Part shown: positions 28,773 to 37,552 of the stretch, in pieces
Numbering within the stretch: the first letter of the stretch is position 1
Layout: every line of letters starts with the position of its first letter
NCBI RefSeq assembly: GCF_030732065.1
Contig: NZ_JAVBHX010000006.1
Location: 62,001 to 126,000 of the forward strand
Length of the DNA stretch: 64,000 nucleotides
Source: Oceanimonas aquatica
GTDB lineage: Bacteria > Pseudomonadota > Gammaproteobacteria > Enterobacterales > Aeromonadaceae
Direction of reading: 5' to 3'
Translations under genes and position numbers: made by a program
Notes under the pieces: generated by a model
Seen by the model: only the letters and a program-made list of their open reading frames with translations
The model's database searches: none
What the model was told of the DNA's origin: nothing

Positions 28773-28799
28773 TTAAGCATTTTTGTGGGGTGCCGATAA
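28773..28799 (+). promoter_or_regulatory. Candidate sigma-28 (FliA) promoter for pomAB
   Basis: GCCGATAA (28792-28799) is a perfect match to the FliA -10 element. TTAAGCAT (28773-28780) lies 11 bases upstream and matches the -35 TAAAGTTT at five of eight positions. Flagellar stator genes are typical late sigma-28 targets. Confidence 0.6.
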
Positions 28800-28878
28800 T
28801 AACACCGGCGACAAAGCTGGCCCGCAAGGGGTAAGATTGAGTCGTTTTTGCCCGCGTTAACTGAAGAGGACTCCTGTT

Positions 28879-29634
28879 TTGGATCTGGCAACACTGCTCG
28901 GACTGATTGGCGGATTTGCGTTCGTCGCCATGGCGATGGTTCTGGGGGGCAGCATCACCATGTATGTGGATGTGCCTTCCATCTTCATTGTGTTTGTCGG
29001 CTCGCTGTTCGTGGTGATGATGAAGTTCAACCTGGGCCAGTTTCTGGGTGCGGCCAAGGTGGCCGGCAAGGCCTTTATGTTCAAGCTGGAAAAGCCCGAA
29101 GAGCTGATCGAACGGGTGGTGCAGCTGGCCGATGCGGCGCGCAAGGGCGGCTTTCTGGCCCTGGAAGAAGCGGAGATCACCAACCCCTTTCTGCAAAAGG
29201 CGGTCAACATGCTGGTGGACGGCCACGATCAGGCCGTGGTGAAGGCGGCGCTGGAAAAGGACATTGATCTTAATGCCGAGCGTCAGGAGGCGGGGGCCAG
29301 GATCTTTCGCTCTCTGGGGGATGTGGCCCCGGCCATGGGCATGATCGGTACCCTTATCGGCCTGGTGGCCATGCTGGCCAACATGGACGATCCCAAGGCC
29401 ATCGGCCCGGCCATGGCCATTGCTTTGCTCACCACGCTTTACGGCGCCATGCTGGCCAACATGGTGGCCCTGCCCATTGCCGACAAGCTCGACCTGCGCT
29501 CGGAAGAAGAGCGCCTTAACCGCACCCTTATCATGGACGCCGTGCTCGGCATTCAGGACGGCCAGAACCCTCGCGTGTTGCAGGGACTGCTGGAAAATTA
29601 CCTGGCCGAGAACAAGCGCTCCAAGGAGGACTAG
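28879..29634 (+). CDS. pomA: Na+-type flagellar motor stator protein PomA
   Basis: The 251-residue MotA/TolQ-type protein has four helices and matches Vibrio PomA closely (MDLATLLGLIGGFAFVAMAM start, DVAPAMGMIGTLIGLVAML, ALLTTLYGAMLANMVALPIADKL). With PomB it forms the ion channel that turns the flagellum. The TTG start has AGAGGA eight bases upstream, and the downstream gene is PomB, so assignment as a sodium-type stator is firm by similarity rather than by experiment. Confidence 0.95.
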   Translation: MDLATLLGLIGGFAFVAMAMVLGGSITMYVDVPSIFIVFVGSLFVVMMKFNLGQFLGAAKVAGKAFMFKLEKPEELIERVVQLADAARKGGFLALEEAEITNPFLQKAVNMLVDGHDQAVVKAALEKDIDLNAERQEAGARIFRSLGDVAPAMGMIGTLIGLVAMLANMDDPKAIGPAMAIALLTTLYGAMLANMVALPIADKLDLRSEEERLNRTLIMDAVLGIQDGQNPRVLQGLLENYLAENKRSKED

Positions 29635-30533
29635 TGGCCAAAAAGAACAAGCCGCAGCCGGCAGGAGCGCCCGCCTGGATGGCCACCTTTGCGGATCTGG
29701 CCACCATTCTGATGAGCTTTTTCGTGCTGCTGCTGGCCTTTGCAGAAATGGACGTGCTCAAGTTCAAGCAGATTGCCGGCAGCATGAAGTTTGCTTTTGG
29801 GGTGCAAAACCAGATAGAGGTGACCGAAATTCCCAAGGGGACGTCGGTCATCGCCCTGGAGTTCCGGCCCGGCCGGCCCGAGCCCACGCCCATTAACACC
29901 ATTATGCAGCACACCACCGACTCCACCCTCACCGAGCTGGACTTTCAGCCCGGCGAGTCGGACCGGGCCTCGGGCCAGAGCCGGGAAGACGGCAACATGA
30001 GTGGCAGCCAGCAGCCCGACATGCCGCAAACCAGCGCTCAGGCCATCAGCCTGGCCCAGGCCATGGCCGAGGAGCTGAGCAGTGCCATTGAGCAGGATGC
30101 CCTTGAAATTGAAGCCCTGGGCCAGCAGGTGGTGATCCGCATTCGCGAGAATGCCTCCTTCCCCGCCGGCTCGGCGTTTTTGCAGCCCCAGTTCTGGCCG
30201 GTGATTCGGCAGATTGGCCAGCTGGTAAAAGATGTGCCCGGCGAAATTCTGGTGTCGGGTCATTCCGACGATATCGGCAGCGGCTATGAGCTGTTCAGCT
30301 CCAACTGGGAACTCTCTACCCAGCGGGCGCTGGCGGTGGCGGATCAATTGCGCCGCACCGACGGCTTTGACGACAGCCGCATGGTGGTGATGGGGCTGGC
30401 CGACACCAAGCCATTGGTGGACAACGACACCCCGGAAAACCGCCGCCGTAACCGGCGGGTGGAGATCACCATTTCCCAGGGCAAGCCGGTGTATACCAAG
30501 CCCCTTGAGGCGGTACCGCCCAACAGCCCCTGA
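29634..30533 (+). CDS. pomB: Na+-type flagellar motor stator protein PomB
   Basis: The 299-residue MotB-family protein has an N-terminal helix with the ion-binding Asp21 (TFADLATILMSFFVLLLAF), a long periplasmic linker and an OmpA-like peptidoglycan-binding domain (SGHSDDIGSG near 203-212; ENRRRNRRVEITI). The GTG start overlaps the pomA stop by one base and has AAGGAGG upstream. It anchors the stator to the cell wall. Confidence 0.95.
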   Translation: MAKKNKPQPAGAPAWMATFADLATILMSFFVLLLAFAEMDVLKFKQIAGSMKFAFGVQNQIEVTEIPKGTSVIALEFRPGRPEPTPINTIMQHTTDSTLTELDFQPGESDRASGQSREDGNMSGSQQPDMPQTSAQAISLAQAMAEELSSAIEQDALEIEALGQQVVIRIRENASFPAGSAFLQPQFWPVIRQIGQLVKDVPGEILVSGHSDDIGSGYELFSSNWELSTQRALAVADQLRRTDGFDDSRMVVMGLADTKPLVDNDTPENRRRNRRVEITISQGKPVYTKPLEAVPPNSP

Positions 30534-30553
30534 TCTGCTTTTCTTTTAACCAT

Positions 30554-30590
30554 AAGCCCGGCACGTGTATAATGCCGGGCTTTCTTTTTT
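30554..30590 (+). terminator. Intrinsic terminator after pomB
   Basis: AAGCCCGGCA and TGCCGGGCTT form a 10-bp stem with a nine-base loop, followed by TCTTTTTT. A TATAAT overlaps its right arm and could seed transcription of thiI, but no good -35 accompanies it. Confidence 0.85.
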
Positions 30591-30622
30591 ATGTTTATGT
30601 GTTGTCCGAGCGTACCGAAATT

Positions 30623-32071
30623 ATGAAATTTATCATCAAGCTTCACCCAGAAATGACCATCAAGAGCAAGTCGGTGCGCCAGCGCATGAGCAAGATCCTC
30701 TCCGGCAACATTCGCAATACCCTCAGGCCGCTGGATGAAACCGTCAAGGTGCGGGTCGACTGGGACAAGCTGGTGGTGCGCAGCAACAACACCGATGAAG
30801 CCCACCGCCAGGTTCTGATTGACGCTCTTGGCTGCATTCCCGGCATTCAGTCGTTTCTGGAAGTGGTGGAATACAAGGTATCGTCTCTCGATGACATTCT
30901 GGAGCACACCCAGGCCATGTTTGGCGACCAGCTTGCCGGCAAAACCTTTTGCGTGCGCGCCAAGCGCCGGGGCAAGCAGGAGTTCAGCTCGCTGGATGTG
31001 GAGCGCTATGTGGGCGGCGGCCTGAACCAGCGTTGCGAGACCGGCGGCGTCAAGCTCAAGCAGCCCGATGTGCAGATCAACCTGGAGCTGGATGACGACC
31101 GGCTTTATCTGGTGAGCAAGCAGCACGCCGGCATGAGCGGTTATCCCATCGCCACTCAGGAGAGCGTGCTCAGCCTGATGTCCGGCGGTTACGACTCGGG
31201 CGTGTCGTCCTGGCAGTTCATCAAGCGTGGCAGCCGGGTGCATTACTGCTTCTTTAACCTGGGCGGCCGCGAGCACGAGGCCGGGGTGCGCGAGGTAGTA
31301 CACTTTTTGTGGAAGAAATACGGCTCTTCCCACCGGGTCAAGTTTATCTCTGTGCCCTTTGAGGGCGTGGTGAGCGAGATCCTCGAGAAGATCGACAAGG
31401 GCCACATGGGGGTGGTGCTCAAGCGTATGATGATGCGCGCCGGTGCCGAAGTGGCCGAGCGCCTGGCCATTAATGCCCTGGTGACCGGCGAGTCCATGGG
31501 CCAGGTGTCGAGCCAGACGGTGACCAACCTCAACGTTATCGACCGGGTGACCGACACCCTGATCCTGCGCCCGCTGATCGCCACCGATAAGCAGGACATC
31601 ATCGATCAGGCACGGGCCATCGGCACCGCCTCTTACGCGGAAAAAATGCCGGAATATTGCGGCGTGATTTCGCAAAAGCCCACCATCAAGGCGGTGCTGA
31701 GCAAGGTGGAAGAAGAAGAAGCCAACTTTGACTTTGGTGTGCTCGACACCGCGATACAGGCGTCGTTTGTGGAAGACGTGCGCGATCTCGGCAAGGTATG
31801 GGAGGTGCCGGAAGTGGAATTCAGCGAACAGGCCACCGAAGAAGAGGTGATCCTCGATATTCGTGCCCCCGAGGAAGAAGAGCTGTCGCCGCTGGAAGTG
31901 GACGGCCACAAGGTGGTGCACCTGCCGTTTTTCCGTCTGGCCCACCAGTTTGGCGAGCTGGATCAGAACAAGACCTACCTGCTGTACTGCGCCCGCGGTG
32001 TGATGAGCCGGTTGCAGGCCATTCATCTGAAAGAGCAGGGCTTTGAGAATGTGAAGGTGTACAAGCCGTAA
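30623..32071 (+). CDS. thiI: tRNA 4-thiouridine synthetase / thiamine sulfur donor ThiI
   Basis: ThiI makes s4U at tRNA position 8 and provides sulfur for the thiamine thiazole. The 482-residue protein has ferredoxin-like and THUMP parts (first 165 residues), a PP-loop MSGGYDSGVSS near 180-200, the conserved Cys in PEYCGVISQKP and a C-terminal rhodanese domain with the active Cys in YCARGVMSRLQ. A longer frame from 30572 starts inside the upstream terminator; the ATG at 30623 gives the E. coli length. A clear ribosome site is lacking. Confidence 0.95.
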   Translation: MKFIIKLHPEMTIKSKSVRQRMSKILSGNIRNTLRPLDETVKVRVDWDKLVVRSNNTDEAHRQVLIDALGCIPGIQSFLEVVEYKVSSLDDILEHTQAMFGDQLAGKTFCVRAKRRGKQEFSSLDVERYVGGGLNQRCETGGVKLKQPDVQINLELDDDRLYLVSKQHAGMSGYPIATQESVLSLMSGGYDSGVSSWQFIKRGSRVHYCFFNLGGREHEAGVREVVHFLWKKYGSSHRVKFISVPFEGVVSEILEKIDKGHMGVVLKRMMMRAGAEVAERLAINALVTGESMGQVSSQTVTNLNVIDRVTDTLILRPLIATDKQDIIDQARAIGTASYAEKMPEYCGVISQKPTIKAVLSKVEEEEANFDFGVLDTAIQASFVEDVRDLGKVWEVPEVEFSEQATEEEVILDIRAPEEEELSPLEVDGHKVVHLPFFRLAHQFGELDQNKTYLLYCARGVMSRLQAIHLKEQGFENVKVYKP

Positions 32072-32107
32072 TCCTGATCACCCGACAACGCCATAGCCCA
32101 AACCATT

Positions 32108-32189
32108 CGTCACTCCGGGCCTGACCCGGAGTCCAGGGCAGTTGCACTGTGGTTTACAGAAAGATGCCGGGTCGTTGCCCGGAATGACG
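32108..32189. repeat. Inverted doublet of a related palindrome after thiI
   Basis: CGTCACTCCGGGCCTGACCC begins at 32108 and GGTCGTTGCCCGGAATGACG ends at 32189 as opposite-facing units. The core differs (CCGGGCCTGACCCGG) from the CGCGAAGGCG units elsewhere, but the outer TCACTCC/GGAATGAC arms agree. It separates the convergent thiI and panE genes. Confidence 0.65.
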
Positions 32190-32217
32190 CTTGCCTGTCG
32201 GGCTTTTCCCCCTCCGC

Positions 32218-33108
32218 TTATCCTCCCAGCTTTTTCACTTCGTGATACAACTGCCGGCAGACCGGCACCGGCAGCTTGCCGGCGTGTTTCTGCACATAGC
32301 CGGTGATGTAATCGATCTCGGTGGGGCGGTGGTGGGCCAGATCCTGATGCATGGAAGAATAGTTGGTGGCAGTCAGCTCAATCACCGCATTCAGCCGGCG
32401 GCGAAACTGCTCCAGGGTCTCGGTCTCCCCCAGTGTTGCCAGCACGGCGTGGACTTCTTCACTGAGCTGAGTCAGCACGTCGGCAAAACGGGGTTCGTGC
32501 AACTGGCCGTTGCGAATACGGTGGCAGGCGGTCAGCGGGTTGATCACCGCATTAATGCCAAGCTTTCGGTGTTGCAGCGAGAGTATGTCCTCACTCCACT
32601 CGGCGTGGCCCAGGGCCCTGGCCAGCGGTGCCTGCAGGTGGGCAAAGGCTCTGCCGCCTTCGTTCACCGGGCCCAGCCAGGTTTCTCCCTTGCCGGTGTG
32701 ACGCACCTGCCAGGGGCCTTCCCTTAATGCGCCGTGGCTGGTGACCCCTGCCAGCAGCGGGTTGTGGGGAAAGGCACGGGCCACGTCGTCGGCCACGCCC
32801 ATGCCGTTGTGCAGCAGCAGTATGGGGGTGTCGGCGGACAGGTCGCGCAGGCCGGTGAGGGCGGGCAGCACCTGATAGGCCTTGGTCATCACCAGCAGGC
32901 ACTCCACTCCGGCAGCCTGCTCGGCAAAGCGACGGTGAGTGTTTACCAGCCGGCGACGCTCGTTAAGAGCGATAAATTCAAAGGCCGGATGAAAATGCCC
33001 CCGGTGGCGCTCGCTCAGCAGCAGCGAGACCGGCTGTTGTTGTTCGGTCAGCAGGGCGGCAAAGGTGCAGCCCAGGGCGCCGGCCCCCAGTATGGTCCAC
33101 TCATGCAT
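32218..33108 (-). CDS. panE: 2-dehydropantoate 2-reductase (ketopantoate reductase)
   Basis: PanE reduces ketopantoate with NADPH in pantothenate (CoA) synthesis. The 296-residue protein begins with the Rossmann motif ILGAGALGCTFAALL and contains MTKAYQVLPAL (Lys region), LLHNGMGV and the substrate-binding [21 protein letters not shown] precedes the ATG at 33108; a GTG one codon earlier is possible. It diverges from yajQ across about 105 bases, as in related genomes. Confidence 0.92.
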   Translation of the reverse strand: MHEWTILGAGALGCTFAALLTEQQQPVSLLLSERHRGHFHPAFEFIALNERRRLVNTHRRFAEQAAGVECLLVMTKAYQVLPALTGLRDLSADTPILLLHNGMGVADDVARAFPHNPLLAGVTSHGALREGPWQVRHTGKGETWLGPVNEGGRAFAHLQAPLARALGHAEWSEDILSLQHRKLGINAVINPLTACHRIRNGQLHEPRFADVLTQLSEEVHAVLATLGETETLEQFRRRLNAVIELTATNYSSMHQDLAHHRPTEIDYITGYVQKHAGKLPVPVCRQLYHEVKKLGG

Positions 33109-33213
33109 CACACTCTCCCTGAACTCTGATATTCTTCTGCTTTATTAAAATCATACGTTAGCCGCGAACCGTTGCCGTTGCCAGCGGTTTCGGCGCCGAG
33201 CCAAGGAGCCACC

Positions 33214-33696
33214 ATGCCCTCTTTTGACATTGTTTCCGAAGTGGAAATGAACGAAGTACGTAACGCCGTTGAAAACGCCAACCGCGAGCTGACCACCCGC
33301 TATGATTTTCGCGGCGTGGAGGCCAGCTTTGAACTCAACGACAACAAGGTAAAGCTGGCGGCCGATGCCGATCTGCAGCTGCAACAGATGCGTGACATGC
33401 TGCGAGGAGCGCTTATCAAGCGGGGCATAGACGTTCGCGTGCTGGATGCGGGAAGCATTGTACGTTCGGGCAAGCGCCATGTGCAGGAAATGAGCTTTCT
33501 GCAGGGCATTGACAGCGCGCTCGCCAAGAAGCTGGTCAAACTGATCAAGGACAGCAAAATCAAGGTGCAGGCGTCCATTCAGGGCGAGCAGTTACGGGTA
33601 ACCGGCAAGAAGCGGGACGATCTGCAACAGGTCATGGCCCTGCTGCGCGCCGAAGAGCAGGAGCAGCCGCTGCAGTTTAATAACTTCCGGGATTAA
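33214..33696 (+). CDS. yajQ: YajQ-family nucleotide-binding protein
   Basis: The 160-residue protein of the UPF0234 family has two ferredoxin-like halves, with the conserved [20 protein letters not shown] start, TRYDFRG, and [28 protein letters not shown]. Family members bind nucleotides, and some have been described as c-di-GMP effectors that act with a transcription factor. The start has AAGGAG six bases upstream. No operon partner is seen; a repeat doublet follows. Confidence 0.93.
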   Translation: MPSFDIVSEVEMNEVRNAVENANRELTTRYDFRGVEASFELNDNKVKLAADADLQLQQMRDMLRGALIKRGIDVRVLDAGSIVRSGKRHVQEMSFLQGIDSALAKKLVKLIKDSKIKVQASIQGEQLRVTGKKRDDLQQVMALLRAEEQEQPLQFNNFRD

Positions 33697-33708
33697 ACCT
33701 TCATTTGC

Positions 33709-33832
33709 GTCATTTCCGCGAAGGCGGAAATCCAGAACAGGGTGCACTTGCCTTAACCGTGGCCGAATACCTGCCGACACGTGTTGGCCCCGCCGCCGTC
33801 TGTCCTGGCCCCCCGCCTTCGCGGGGGTGACA
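33709..33832. repeat. Inverted doublet of the dispersed palindrome between yajQ and ampG
   Basis: CGTCATTTCCGCGAAGGCGG starts at 33709, and a facing copy CCCGCCTTCGCGGGGGTGAC ends near 33831, about 70 bases later. It lies between convergent genes, where paired hairpins could also act as terminators. Confidence 0.75.
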
Positions 33833-33836
33833 AATC

Positions 33837-35204
33837 TTATGCCTCACGTTTTAGCGGCACCCGCCGGGCGACCACCGCAATCAGTACCAGCACCGGCAGG
33901 CCGAGGGCAGCGGTGCCGGTAAAGAAACCGGCGTAGCCGATGGTATCCACCGCCAGCCCCGAGAAGCCGGCCACGAACTTGGGCAGCAGCAGCATCACCG
34001 AGCTGAACAGGGCGTATTGGGTGGCGGAAAACGCCACATTGGTCAGGCTCGACAGATAGGTTACAAAGGCGGCAGTGGCAATGCCGGCGCTCAGGTTGTC
34101 CAGCGAGATAATCACCGTCAGCAAACGCACATCCGGCCCCAGCTGGCTCATTAATGCAAACAGCAGGTTGGTACCGGCGGTGAGCAGGGCCCCCAGCATC
34201 AGAATGCGCAGAGTGCCAAAACGGCCCACCAGCACGCCCCCCAATGCCGCCCCGGCCAGGGTCATGATCACGCCATAGATCTTGGTCACGGTGGCAATTT
34301 CGGTCTTGGTAAAGCCCATGTCCACGTAAAAGGGGTTGGCCATTACGCCCATTACCACATCGGCAATGCGGTAGCTGGCGATCAGCCCCAGGATCAGCAG
34401 CGCCTGCCAGCCAAAGCGCTGAAAGAAGTCGGCAAAGGGAGCCACCACGGCGCTTTTGCCAAAGGCCGCCAGCCCCGCCAGCCAGGCCGGCCAGCCGCTG
34501 GCCACCAGGTGATCTCTGTGCTCCCGTTGTGAACGTTGCTGCTCCCCCAGATCCACCTTCGGCTCGTGCAGCAGCAGACAGGTAAGCACGCCCACCAGCA
34601 TGCAGCCGGCCATGGCAAGGTAAGCTACCTGCCAGCCACCCATGTCGTAGCCGGTGTCGGAGCCGGCCCAGGCGGCAATGGCCAGCGCCCCGGCGCCGGC
34701 CATGATCATCGCAAGGCGATAGCCGGTCATGTAGGCGGCGGCCAGTGCGCCCTGCAAGCGTTCCGGCGCCGACTCAATGCGATAGGCGTCGATCACGATA
34801 TCCTGGGTGGCGGACGCAAAGGCCACCGCCAGGGCGAACAGCGCCAGTTGCGAGAGATCGGCGGTGGGGTCGGAAAACGCCATGCCCGCCAGTGCCGCCA
34901 TAATGATGCCCTGGGAGAACAGCATCCAGCTGCGTCGTCGGCCCATCAGCCGGGACAGCAGCGGCAGCGGCAGCCTGTCCACCAGGGGAGACCACAGCCA
35001 CTTCACGCCGTAGGCCAGCGCCACCCAGCTGAAAAAGCCGATGCTGGTGCGGCTGACACCGGCTTCCCGCAGCCAGAACGACAATGTGCCAAACACCAGC
35101 AGCAGCGGCAGGCCGGAGGAAAACCCCAGCGCCAGCATGATCATTACCCGTCGCTCGGTATAAAGCGACAGGCTTTGTTGCCATTTCAGTGCCCGGGCTC
35201 TGAT
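33837..35204 (-). CDS. ampG: AmpG-type muropeptide permease (MFS)
   Basis: This 12-helix transporter imports anhydro-muropeptides for cell wall recycling. GFSSGLPLLLVFGTLSFWL, DRLPLPLLSRLMGRRRSWML, ATQDIVIDAYRIE, GYRLAMIMAGAGALAIA and SATQYALFSS match AmpG. The first ATG (35144) would delete the short segment before helix 1 that homologues have. The frame continues open to an ATC at 35204 with GAGGAG five bases before it, giving IRARALKWQQSLSLYTERRV before MIMLALG. I therefore place the likely start at this non-canonical ATC; 35144 is the conventional alternative. It is part of the yajG-ppi-ampG group. Confidence 0.87.
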   Translation of the reverse strand: MRARALKWQQSLSLYTERRVMIMLALGFSSGLPLLLVFGTLSFWLREAGVSRTSIGFFSWVALAYGVKWLWSPLVDRLPLPLLSRLMGRRRSWMLFSQGIIMAALAGMAFSDPTADLSQLALFALAVAFASATQDIVIDAYRIESAPERLQGALAAAYMTGYRLAMIMAGAGALAIAAWAGSDTGYDMGGWQVAYLAMAGCMLVGVLTCLLLHEPKVDLGEQQRSQREHRDHLVASGWPAWLAGLAAFGKSAVVAPFADFFQRFGWQALLILGLIASYRIADVVMGVMANPFYVDMGFTKTEIATVTKIYGVIMTLAGAALGGVLVGRFGTLRILMLGALLTAGTNLLFALMSQLGPDVRLLTVIISLDNLSAGIATAAFVTYLSSLTNVAFSATQYALFSSVMLLLPKFVAGFSGLAVDTIGYAGFFTGTAALGLPVLVLIAVVARRVPLKREA

Positions 35205-35206
35205 GG

Positions 35207-35761
35207 TTACTCCTCGGGCAGGCGACGAACCTGCTCCAGAATAATGGGCTGTTCGGGCACATCCCGGGCACGCAGTTGCAGGCTCATGCCGGTGGGCACG
35301 GCGGCCATGCGTGCCAGCACTTCTTCGCCTTTGACGACCTTGCCAAACACGGTGTATCCGGCGCGGCGGCCGCCGTCGAGTGAAAGGTTATCGGACAGGT
35401 TGATATAGAACTGGCGGGTGGCGCTGTGCGGGTCCTGGGTGCGGGCCATGGCGATGGTGCCGGTGGTGTTCGACAGGCCGTTGCCCGATTCGTTCTGCAC
35501 CGGATCATAGGTGGGCAGGCGCTCATAGTCGCTGGTAAAGCCGCCGCCCTGCACCACAAAGCCCGGGATCAGCCGGTGAAACAGGGAGCCGTCGTAGCTG
35601 CCGTCGTCCACGTAGCGCAGAAAGTTGGCCACGGTTTTGGGCGCGGCTTCTTCGTTCAGTTCCACTTCCAGGCTGCCCAAGCTGGTGACCAGCTCGACCC
35701 GGGGGCCGGCGAGGGCGGTGGCGGACCACAGGCCCGCCAGCAGGATTAACATTTTTTTCAT
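35207..35761 (-). CDS. Periplasmic cyclophilin-type peptidyl-prolyl isomerase
   Basis: The 184-residue protein has a signal peptide (MKKMLILLAGLWSATALAG) followed by a complete cyclophilin domain. Key motifs are SLFHRLIPGFVVQGGGF (catalytic Arg), GTIAMART, SATRQFYINLSDN and YTVFGKVVKGEEVLARM. It would help outer membrane or periplasmic protein folding, as PpiA does. Its ATG directly follows the yajG stop (TAAATG), and its stop lies two bases before the proposed ampG start. Confidence 0.92.
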   Translation of the reverse strand: MKKMLILLAGLWSATALAGPRVELVTSLGSLEVELNEEAAPKTVANFLRYVDDGSYDGSLFHRLIPGFVVQGGGFTSDYERLPTYDPVQNESGNGLSNTTGTIAMARTQDPHSATRQFYINLSDNLSLDGGRRAGYTVFGKVVKGEEVLARMAAVPTGMSLQLRARDVPEQPIILEQVRRLPEE

Positions 35762-36343
35762 TTAGTTACCGTTAATAAAGTTCTGTACGTCACGATCGGC
35801 GAGAATATCCTGCACCATCAGACTCAGCTGGCGGTCGAGGGCATCGGTGACCTTGTCCAGCTCGGGGTGCAGGCGGCCGGGGAATTCCTGTTGGGCGCTA
35901 CGGCGATACTGTTTGGTGACGCGGCGGCCGTCCCGCTCCAGCACCAGCTGCACCCGTACCTTTTGCACCACGTCATAGCTGATGTGGCCGCGGATCACCC
36001 GGGACAGCACTTCCTGCAGCTCCAGGGTGGCGCGGGTCGGGGCGCCCTGCTCGATAAAGGCCCCCTGGGTGCTGAAGCCCTGGGCCAGCGCCTGTTCCAT
36101 CTGCAGCCGCAGGTTGTTGGCGGCCCCCACCACCACCGGCGATTTGTCTTTCTGTTCAATCTGAATAATGAAATCACTGCTCCGGTTGTCGCTGCTCGAC
36201 AGCGCCAGGGGCTGGCCCCGGTACACGCCGCCGGTTACCTCGGCCGGCGCCGGATTGACGTCCACCGCGATGGGGTAATAGCTGGCACAGGCGGTCAGGC
36301 CAAGGGCCAGTAGAGAGGCGGTCAACCATTTGATGTGATTCAT
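35762..36343 (-). CDS. yajG: YajG-like lipoprotein
   Basis: The 193-residue protein begins with a lipoprotein signal peptide, lipobox LTAC with Cys19, followed by ASYYPIAVDVNP. It is the usual upstream neighbour of ampG in Enterobacterales and shows the YajG pattern (ATLELQEVLSRVIRGHISYD, KQYRRSAQQEFP). The function is unknown; an envelope role is inferred from neighbours. AAGGA precedes the ATG at 36343. Confidence 0.85.
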   Translation of the reverse strand: MNHIKWLTASLLALGLTACASYYPIAVDVNPAPAEVTGGVYRGQPLALSSSDNRSSDFIIQIEQKDKSPVVVGAANNLRLQMEQALAQGFSTQGAFIEQGAPTRATLELQEVLSRVIRGHISYDVVQKVRVQLVLERDGRRVTKQYRRSAQQEFPGRLHPELDKVTDALDRQLSLMVQDILADRDVQNFINGN

Positions 36344-36354
36344 GAATAGGTCCT

Positions 36355-37491
36355 TCAGGCGGTATGAATGGCTCTCAGAATAACGAATTTGCGGTTGGAT
36401 GCCACTACCCGCTGATTGCCAAACAGCCGTTTGAGTTTCTGGTGGTAGTCCAGATGGCGGTTGCCCACCAGCAGCAGCTCGCCGCCCCGGCGCAGCACCC
36501 GGCGGGCATCGGTCATCATCTGCCAGGCAATGTGATCGGTAATGGCCTGTTGCTGGTGAAAGGGCGGGTTGCACAACACCAGATCGGCACTGTCGGGCGC
36601 CATGCCGTCGAGACAGTTATTGACCATAAAGCGGGCCCGATCCATGGCCTCGGGCAGGTTGCGCTCCACATTAAGTCGGGCACTGGCCACGGCCATGTGG
36701 GATTCGTCCGCAAAGGTGACGGTGGCGTCGGGATTGCGGGCCAGGGTCATCAGCCCCAGTACGCCGTTGCCGCAACCGAGATCGATCACCCGGCCCGGCC
36801 GGTTGGCGGGCAGGTGCTCCAGCATAAAGCGGGCGCCAATGTCGAGGCTGGCGCGGGAGAACACAGCGGCGTGGTTATAAATGGTGAAGTCGCTGTTTTC
36901 CAGTTTCCAGGCCAGCGGCGCCGGCGTGGAGGCAGGGGCAATGCTCATATCCCGCTCGGCAAAGATCAGCCGGGCCTTTTTCCAGGCCAGGCTGGTGCGG
37001 GTGGGGCCCAGGTACTGCTCAAAAAGCTTGAGGGTCGAGGTATGCACGTCCCGGGCCTTGGCCCCGGCGATGATCAGGGTTTGCGGTCCGGCCACCCGGC
37101 TGATGGCGGCCAGCTGATGTTCCAGCAGGGCATTGGTTTTGGGCAGCTTGAGCAGCACCAGGCCGGGCGCGTCGGGCAGTTCGTCCAGGCTGGTGAGCGC
37201 CTGCCAGTCGGGGGCCAGCCGGTTGTCGGCGGCATTGGCGGCCAGCGCCAGCTCGGCCACGCGAGAGTCGGTGACGGTATAAGGCCGGTATTGGTGCAGG
37301 GCCAGCGTCAGAGCGCCAAAGGCATCGTTGAGAATCACCAGGGGCGCGCTCCGGTCCCAGTCCTGAGTGGCCAGCTCGTTCATGATATATTCGTCGGCCG
37401 CTTCCCAGGCCTGCAGGCCGTGCCGGGCCTGACGGGGGTAGCGGTGCAGCTCGAGCTCGCCGCCCTCGGCAAGAGGAAAGTGATGATTCAT
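36355..37491 (-). CDS. rlmG: 23S rRNA (guanine-N2-)-methyltransferase RlmG (G1835)
   Basis: RlmG methylates N2 of G1835 in 23S rRNA with SAM. The 378-residue protein equals the E. coli enzyme in length. An inactive N-terminal methyltransferase-like half (QAWEAADEYIMNEL, ILNDAFGALTLAL) is followed by the catalytic half with VIDLGCGNGVLGLMTL and the base-flipping motif LCNPPFHQQQAITD. RsmC shares this architecture, but the AWEAADEYI and KVPKT-like (KLPKTNALLEHQL) segments favour RlmG. An extended frame reaches 37713 but overlaps alkB. Confidence 0.92.
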   Translation of the reverse strand: MNHHFPLAEGGELELHRYPRQARHGLQAWEAADEYIMNELATQDWDRSAPLVILNDAFGALTLALHQYRPYTVTDSRVAELALAANAADNRLAPDWQALTSLDELPDAPGLVLLKLPKTNALLEHQLAAISRVAGPQTLIIAGAKARDVHTSTLKLFEQYLGPTRTSLAWKKARLIFAERDMSIAPASTPAPLAWKLENSDFTIYNHAAVFSRASLDIGARFMLEHLPANRPGRVIDLGCGNGVLGLMTLARNPDATVTFADESHMAVASARLNVERNLPEAMDRARFMVNNCLDGMAPDSADLVLCNPPFHQQQAITDHIAWQMMTDARRVLRRGGELLLVGNRHLDYHQKLKRLFGNQRVVASNRKFVILRAIHTA

Positions 37492-37552
37492 GGAGTTCAC
37501 GCCTGATGTTTGCAAAGGGCGGCATTTTACCAGTTTGAAGGGGAAAATCAGC

